Assembly (NCBI RefSeq): GCF_002973525.1
Contig: NZ_PVEN01000026.1
Location: 1-64,000 of the forward strand
DNA: 64,000 bases
Origin: Paraburkholderia sp. BL21I4N1
Lineage (GTDB): Bacteria; Pseudomonadota; Gammaproteobacteria; Burkholderiales; Burkholderiaceae
Direction of reading: 5' to 3'
The translations under genes and the position numbers were made by a program. A model generated the notes under the pieces. That model saw only the letters and a list, made by a program, of their open reading frames with translations. It had not been told where the DNA came from and did no database searches. Within the stretch, counting starts at the first letter, position 1; each line of letters starts with the position of its first letter. Positions 60,232-64,000 of this stretch are shown here, piece by piece.

Positions 60232-60266
60232 TTGTCCACAAGGATATGAACATTTTCTGTGGATAA
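60232..60266. promoter_or_regulatory. Pair of DnaA-box-like sites in inverted orientation
   Basis: TTGTCCACA (60232-60240) and TGTGGATAA (60258-60266, the complement of TTATCCACA) are separated by 17 bp. The second is a perfect DnaA 9-mer and the first differs by one base. They lie upstream of the DUF2474 gene, away from any origin genes in this window. Confidence 0.5.
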
Positions 60267-60300
60267 GATGCGCGCCCCCGAAACCATCAGGAGAGATGCG

Positions 60301-60444
60301 ATGCCACCACCAGCAACCCGCGGCACCGCCAGGCCTCGGCACCGCTTCTTATGGTTCGTGGCCTTGTGGCTGCTCGGCGTCGCCGGCACGGCTCTGCTGG
60401 TGTTGCCGTTTCATCTAATGATCGCCGCGGCAATGCATCATTAG
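60301..60444 (+). CDS. DUF2474 small membrane protein
   Basis: The 47-residue protein has a basic, Pro-rich N-terminus and one membrane helix (FLWFVALWLLGVAGTALLVL). It matches the DUF2474 pattern, which from family knowledge often accompanies CIO-type cytochrome bd (cydAB) as an accessory subunit. AGGAG precedes ATG 60301. Here it is 2.7 kb from cydB and on the opposite strand. Its end overlaps the SnoaL gene by four bases, tail to tail. Confidence 0.65.
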   Translation: MPPPATRGTARPRHRFLWFVALWLLGVAGTALLVLPFHLMIAAAMHH

Positions 60445-60884
60445 CCTCGCCGCTCGAGCGAGGGCGGTAACTGCCCCAGTTGCCGGAACACCGCGAGCCA
60501 GTCTTCGAGATGCCAGGTTTTCGCAATCCGGTCTGCGCGCATTTCATGGAACGAGTGAATCGCGAATTTGATCGGCTTCGCACTGGCCGCCATGCCGAGC
60601 AGTTGTCCCGTCTGCGTGCCGCTGATCTCCGCGCGCACGCCGACCCGCTCGCCGTGAATCAGCACGTCGAGAATCGTGACGTGCATATCCGGCAGCGCGG
60701 TCGCGATGTCCTCGAAGATCGGAATCATCTGGTCCGGTCCCGGCGCCACGCCGGCAGGCTCCGGAACGTACTCCCAGTCGGACGTGACGACGGTTCGCAA
60801 CAAGGCGACGCTCTTCTGTTCGAAGGCGCGATAGAACGTGTCGATGGCTTGATGAATCCGATCTTCGCTGGCGGGCGACGTCAT
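60441..60884 (-). CDS. SnoaL-like / ester cyclase family protein
   Basis: The 147-residue NTF2-fold protein has an N-terminal helix RIHQAIDTFYRAFEQK, then TSDWEYVPEPAG, PDMHVTILDVLIHGERV and FAIHSFHEMRADRIAKTWHLEDW. The His-rich centre and WHLEDW are typical of SnoaL-like proteins, which bind small hydrophobic or polyketide-type molecules; substrate unknown. Confidence 0.8.
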   Translation of the reverse strand: MTSPASEDRIHQAIDTFYRAFEQKSVALLRTVVTSDWEYVPEPAGVAPGPDQMIPIFEDIATALPDMHVTILDVLIHGERVGVRAEISGTQTGQLLGMAASAKPIKFAIHSFHEMRADRIAKTWHLEDWLAVFRQLGQLPPSLERRG

Positions 60885-61122
60885 GATGGGTGGCTCCGGG
60901 GAATGGTCGCGGCGAACCCACGAGGCTCGCCATCCTCATCATAAGCCCGCCTCCGCAATGCCTGCGCGCAAGCTGCGCAAAGTGCGAAACGTGCACATAG
61001 GCAGCGTAGCGGTCATGAAGTGTGCAGTCGGTATAACATCCGTGGGCAGCGCAGGCGTAAAGACACTCGACCGTCGTTTCATTGCGATCGGAATTCGTCA
61101 CGACCTACCCACATTCAATGCG
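60885..61122. promoter_or_regulatory. Intergenic region between SnoaL and the encapsulin operon
   Basis: This 238-bp divergent region should contain the promoters of both. No clear OxyR- or Fur-type site can be recognised by eye. Confidence 0.35.
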
Positions 61123-62229
61123 ATGACTAAAGAACTCCCCGACACCCCGGAACGTGCCGATCCTCCAGAGCCGCAAGGCATCTGTAAAGACATCTCCCGT
61201 AGCGCGATCTTTCTGGTCGCGACGCTTTCCAGCGACACCGACGCGATCGAAAAAGTGCGCGCGTGGACCGGCGACATCGCCGCGCTGGTGCGCGCCGTCG
61301 GCAAGCGCGTGCCGGCCGGCAACCTCTCATGCGTGTGCGGCTTCGGCTCCGACGCGTGGGACACGTTGTTCGGCACGCCGCGCCCCGCCCGCCTGCACCC
61401 GTTCCGCGAATTCGGCAGCGGCGAACGCCGGGCCATCGCAACGCCGGGCGACATCCTGCTGCACATTCGCGCCGAGCACATGGATCTGTGTTTCGAACTC
61501 GCCACGCAGTTGCTGGCGCCGCTCGGCGACGCCGTGACCGTGGTCGACGAAGTGCACGGCTTCCGCTATTTCGATATGCGCGACCTGGTGGGCTTCGTGG
61601 ACGGCACGGAAAATCCGGCGGGCCGCGAGGCGGTGCAGTTCACGCTGATCGGCGACGAAGACCCGGACTTCGAAAGCGGCAGCTATGTGCTGGTGCAGAA
61701 GTACCTGCATGACATGGCGGGCTGGAACGCGCTGCCCGTGGAGACTCAGGAACTGATTATCGGCCGCAAGAAGTTGTCGGATATCGAACTCGACGATGCG
61801 GTGAAACCGTCCCGCTCGCATAGTTCGCTGACCACGCTGACCGAGAACGGCAAGGAAGTGAAAATCCTGCGCGACAACATGTCGTTCGGCCGCCCCGGCT
61901 CGAACGAATTCGGCACCTATTTCATCGGTTATGCGCGTTCGCCCGCGCCGATCGAGCAGATGCTGGAGAACATGTTCGTCGGCCGTCCGCCGGGCAACTA
62001 CGACCGCCTGCTCGACTATAGCCGCGCGGTGACCGGCAGCCTGTACTTCGTTCCGTCGGCCACCCAGCTCGACGAACTCGCGGACCGTGAGCCGCAACCG
62101 GCTGCGGCGGTGGAAACGCCGTCCGACACGTCTTCATCCACCGAGCCGCATCACGAACACGAAGGCTCGCTGAATATCGGTTCACTCAAAGGACTCACTG
62201 GTTTCACTCAAGGAAATCGCCCAACATGA
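61123..62229 (+). CDS. DyP-type peroxidase with encapsulin-targeting tail
   Basis: The 368-residue heme peroxidase has the DyP motif GFVDGTENPAGRE (catalytic Asp in GxxDG) and the downstream region LRDNMSFGRPGSNEFGTYF. The C-terminal tail after a Pro/Thr/Ser linker ends EGSLNIGSLKG followed by a short extension; this matches the cargo-loading peptide that docks DyP inside encapsulin shells. The stop overlaps the encapsulin start (ATGA, 62226-62229). Role: H2O2-dependent oxidation inside the compartment. No strong ribosome site precedes ATG 61123, so an upstream start cannot be excluded. Confidence 0.9.
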   Translation: MTKELPDTPERADPPEPQGICKDISRSAIFLVATLSSDTDAIEKVRAWTGDIAALVRAVGKRVPAGNLSCVCGFGSDAWDTLFGTPRPARLHPFREFGSGERRAIATPGDILLHIRAEHMDLCFELATQLLAPLGDAVTVVDEVHGFRYFDMRDLVGFVDGTENPAGREAVQFTLIGDEDPDFESGSYVLVQKYLHDMAGWNALPVETQELIIGRKKLSDIELDDAVKPSRSHSSLTTLTENGKEVKILRDNMSFGRPGSNEFGTYFIGYARSPAPIEQMLENMFVGRPPGNYDRLLDYSRAVTGSLYFVPSATQLDELADREPQPAAAVETPSDTSSSTEPHHEHEGSLNIGSLKGLTGFTQGNRPT

Positions 62230-63029
62230 ACAATCTGCATCGCGAGCTAGCCCCCATCTCCCGCGCCGCCTGGTCGCAACTCGAAGAGGAAGTGGCGCGC
62301 ACCTTCAAACGCAGCGTGGCCGGCCGCCGTGTGGTCGACGTGAAGGGCCCGGGCGGCACGGAACTGTCCGGCGTCGGCACCGGGCACCAGACCACGATCG
62401 GCGCGCCGCAGGAAGGCGTGGTGGCAAAACTGGCCGAAGTCAAAAGCCTGGTCGAACTGACCGTGCCGTTCGAATTGCAGCGCGAAGCGATCGACAGCGT
62501 GCTGCGCGGCGCGAAAGACGCCGATTGGCAACCGGCGAAAGAAGCGGCCAGGCAGCTCGCCTATGCCGAAGACCGGGCGATCTTCGACGGCTATGGGGCG
62601 GCGGGCATCGGCGGACTGCGCGAAGGCTCGTCGAATCCGGTGCTCGCGCTGCCGGCCGACATCAGCGACTACCCGAACGCGATCAGCGAAGCGCTCGAAC
62701 AGTTGCGCCTGGCCGGCGTGGACGGCCCCTATTCCGTGCTGCTCGGCGCGGATGCGTACACGGCGCTCGGCGAAGCACGCGACCAGGGCTATCCGATCCT
62801 CGACCACATCAAGCGGATCGTGAACGGCGACATCATCTGGGCACCGGCACTCGCGGGCGGCAGTGTGCTGTCCATGCGCGGCGGCGACTTCGAACTGCAT
62901 CTCGGCGAAGACGTGTCGATCGGTTATGTAAGCCATACCGAGACCACCGTGCGCCTTTATCTGCGCGAAACGCTGACGTTCCTGATGCTGACGAGCGAGG
63001 CGTCGGTGACGTTGAGCCAGGCGGGCTAA
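62226..63029 (+). CDS. Encapsulin shell protein (family 1)
   Basis: The 267-residue HK97-fold protein forms a closed icosahedral nanocompartment. Family features are NLHRELAPISRAAWSQLEEE at the N-terminus, AGRRVVDVKGPGGTELSGVG, FELQREAIDSVLRGA, and the C-terminal VSIGYVSHTETTVRLYLRE followed by ETLTFLMLTSEASV. Translationally coupled to the DyP cargo gene by an ATGA overlap. Together they form a two-gene oxidative-stress compartment operon. Confidence 0.95.
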   Translation: MNNLHRELAPISRAAWSQLEEEVARTFKRSVAGRRVVDVKGPGGTELSGVGTGHQTTIGAPQEGVVAKLAEVKSLVELTVPFELQREAIDSVLRGAKDADWQPAKEAARQLAYAEDRAIFDGYGAAGIGGLREGSSNPVLALPADISDYPNAISEALEQLRLAGVDGPYSVLLGADAYTALGEARDQGYPILDHIKRIVNGDIIWAPALAGGSVLSMRGGDFELHLGEDVSIGYVSHTETTVRLYLRETLTFLMLTSEASVTLSQAG

Positions 63030-63039
63030 ATCGCGCCGC

Positions 63040-63077
63040 GTCCATCGCCGCGTGTTTTTTCGCACGCCGCGATGGAC
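63040..63077. terminator. Bidirectional rho-independent terminator
   Basis: GTCCATCGCCGCGTG pairs with CACGCCGCGATGGAC (one mismatched position) around a T-rich loop. It sits between the convergent encapsulin and cydB ends and would serve both. The T-run is in the loop, not after the stem. Confidence 0.65.
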
Positions 63078-63098
63078 TCAGGCGTCAAACAGAACGGC

Positions 63099-64000
63099 TC
63101 AGTGATAACCGGCGTCGCCCTCGCGCACCTTGCCGCGGAATACGCGGTACTGCATCAGGTTGTAGACGAGAATGACCGGCAGCACGATCACCGTGCCGAC
63201 CAGCGTAAACAACTGGCTCGAATGACTCGATGACGCTTCCCAGATGGTCAGCGAAGGCGGCACGATGTTCGGCCAGATGCTGATCAGCAAGCCGCTGTAG
63301 CCGAGAAAGCACAGCGCGAGCGTGAGAAGGAACGGCGTCGCCTCGTGCCGCAGCCGCAGCGTGCGAAAAATCCCCCATACGCAGGCCACCACCAGGATCG
63401 GCACCGGCAAAAACCAGCCGAGCTTGCCGCTGCCGAACCAGCGGTGCGCGACTGCCGGCAAGCCGATCACGGTCCACAGACTCACGACCGCCATGGCTCC
63501 CAGCAGCACGCTCACGAGCGGCCGCATCACTTCGCGCATGCGGCGCTGCAAGTCGCCGTCGGTCTTCAGGATCAGCCAGCCGCAGCCGAGCGTCGCGTAA
63601 GTCGTCAGCACGCCGATGCCGCACAGCAGGCTGAACGGCGACAGCCAGTCGAACGGATCGCCGGCAAACCGGCCGTCGACGATCTTGATGCCTTGCAGCA
63701 GCGATCCCAGCACGATGCCCTGGCAGAACCCGGCCAACGCCGATCCGGCCATGAACGCCAGATCCCACGCATGCTGCGTGCGCGTGGCTCTCGCGCGCAA
63801 TTCGAAGGCCGCGCCGCGAAAGATCAGACCCACCACCATCAGGATCAGCGGCAGATAGTTCGCCGGCAGCAAGGTCGAATAGACGACCGGGAAAGCGCCG
63901 TAAAGTCCGGCGCCGCCGAGCACGAGAAACGTCTCGTTGCCGTCCCAGACCGGCGCGATGGTATTGAGCATCACTTGCCGGTCGGCTTTCTGTTCGAAGA
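63099..64000 (-). CDS. cydB: Cytochrome bd (CIO-type) oxidase subunit II, C-terminal 300 residues
   Basis: It is cut by the window edge; the frame continues past 64000 upstream (FEQKADRQVMLNTIAPVWDG). Subunit II signatures are PVWDGNETFLVLGGAGLYGAFP and YLPLILMVVGLIFRGAAFELR, then a series of helices and the C-terminal RVFRGKVREGDAGYH. It is the structural subunit partnering CydA for ubiquinol oxidation by O2. Full length is about 335 residues. CydA should lie outside the window upstream. Confidence 0.9.
   Translation of the reverse strand, partial: FEQKADRQVMLNTIAPVWDGNETFLVLGGAGLYGAFPVVYSTLLPANYLPLILMVVGLIFRGAAFELRARATRTQHAWDLAFMAGSALAGFCQGIVLGSLLQGIKIVDGRFAGDPFDWLSPFSLLCGIGVLTTYATLGCGWLILKTDGDLQRRMREVMRPLVSVLLGAMAVVSLWTVIGLPAVAHRWFGSGKLGWFLPVPILVVACVWGIFRTLRLRHEATPFLLTLALCFLGYSGLLISIWPNIVPPSLTIWEASSSHSSQLFTLVGTVIVLPVILVYNLMQYRVFRGKVREGDAGYH

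Noticed and set aside
58077..60418. Long frames on both strands overlapping the second DedA-LssY gene
   Set aside because: The DedA-LssY frame has family motifs throughout; the others are Arg/Ala-rich shadows.
1..64000. CRISPR arrays, rRNA operon or intact prophage
   Set aside because: No regularly spaced direct repeats, rRNA sequence or phage structural genes were seen on reading either strand.

Overview
The window looks like a high-GC betaproteobacterial chromosome, most likely Paraburkholderia or a close relative (inferred from gene families, codon use and remembered protein similarity; no search was run). It has two unlike halves. Bases 1 to about 36,500 form an accessory region. It has looser codon use, long intergenic stretches, three insertion-sequence families (IS21 twice, IS66, an IS6-type remnant) and many broken genes. 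Bases 36,590 to 64,000 are compact, GC3-rich, chromosomal-type genes. An unusual 86-nt tRNA-like gene (36502-36587, minus strand) sits at the boundary with its 3' end facing the accessory side, the usual geometry for island integration, although no second att copy is visible.

Accessory side, in order: a truncated IS21 element; a Tat-exported HiPIP; two related small proteins; an HdeA-type acid chaperone; a Pal-like lipoprotein; a ClC channel/transporter and an APC permease; an HtrA-like gene that has lost its catalytic triad and is split by a complete 2.6-kb IS21 element with a 6-bp target duplication; a secreted protein; a MarR regulator; an orphan Rieske protein; a complete five-gene branched-chain-amino-acid-type ABC transporter; a truncated DUF4336 gene; a DUF1840 gene; and a DedA-PAP2-LssY membrane protein. 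From 27 to 36.5 kb come a decayed diguanylate cyclase joined to a decayed Nramp transporter, a response-regulator remnant, an IS66 element with an 8-bp target duplication inside the start of a second diguanylate cyclase, a small two-gene XRE operon and an IS6 remnant.

Chromosomal side: a UbiB-like protein lacking kinase residues, an EamA exporter, an L,D-transpeptidase, NadE, an RRM protein, two secreted proteins, an S10 and an S53 peptidase, DUF1993, YnfA, DUF1289, a LysE exporter divergent from an Lrp/AsnC regulator, an OprB-type porin, an Nramp-related transporter behind a long structured leader, OsmC, an HD hydrolase, a glycine-zipper protein, a second DedA-PAP2-LssY protein, DUF2474, a SnoaL protein, a DyP peroxidase plus encapsulin nanocompartment operon, and the 3' part of a cytochrome bd (CIO-type) subunit II gene cut by the window end.

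Functional themes are envelope and acid stress (HdeA, Pal, HtrA-like, ClC), electron transfer and oxidative stress (HiPIP, Rieske, DyP-encapsulin, OsmC, cytochrome bd) and transport. The observations I would follow first are the triad-less HtrA-like gene, a promoter/leader module shared between the HiPIP and DUF1840 genes, the leader of the Nramp-related transporter, the UbiB-like pseudokinase, and the long-variable-arm tRNA at the island edge.
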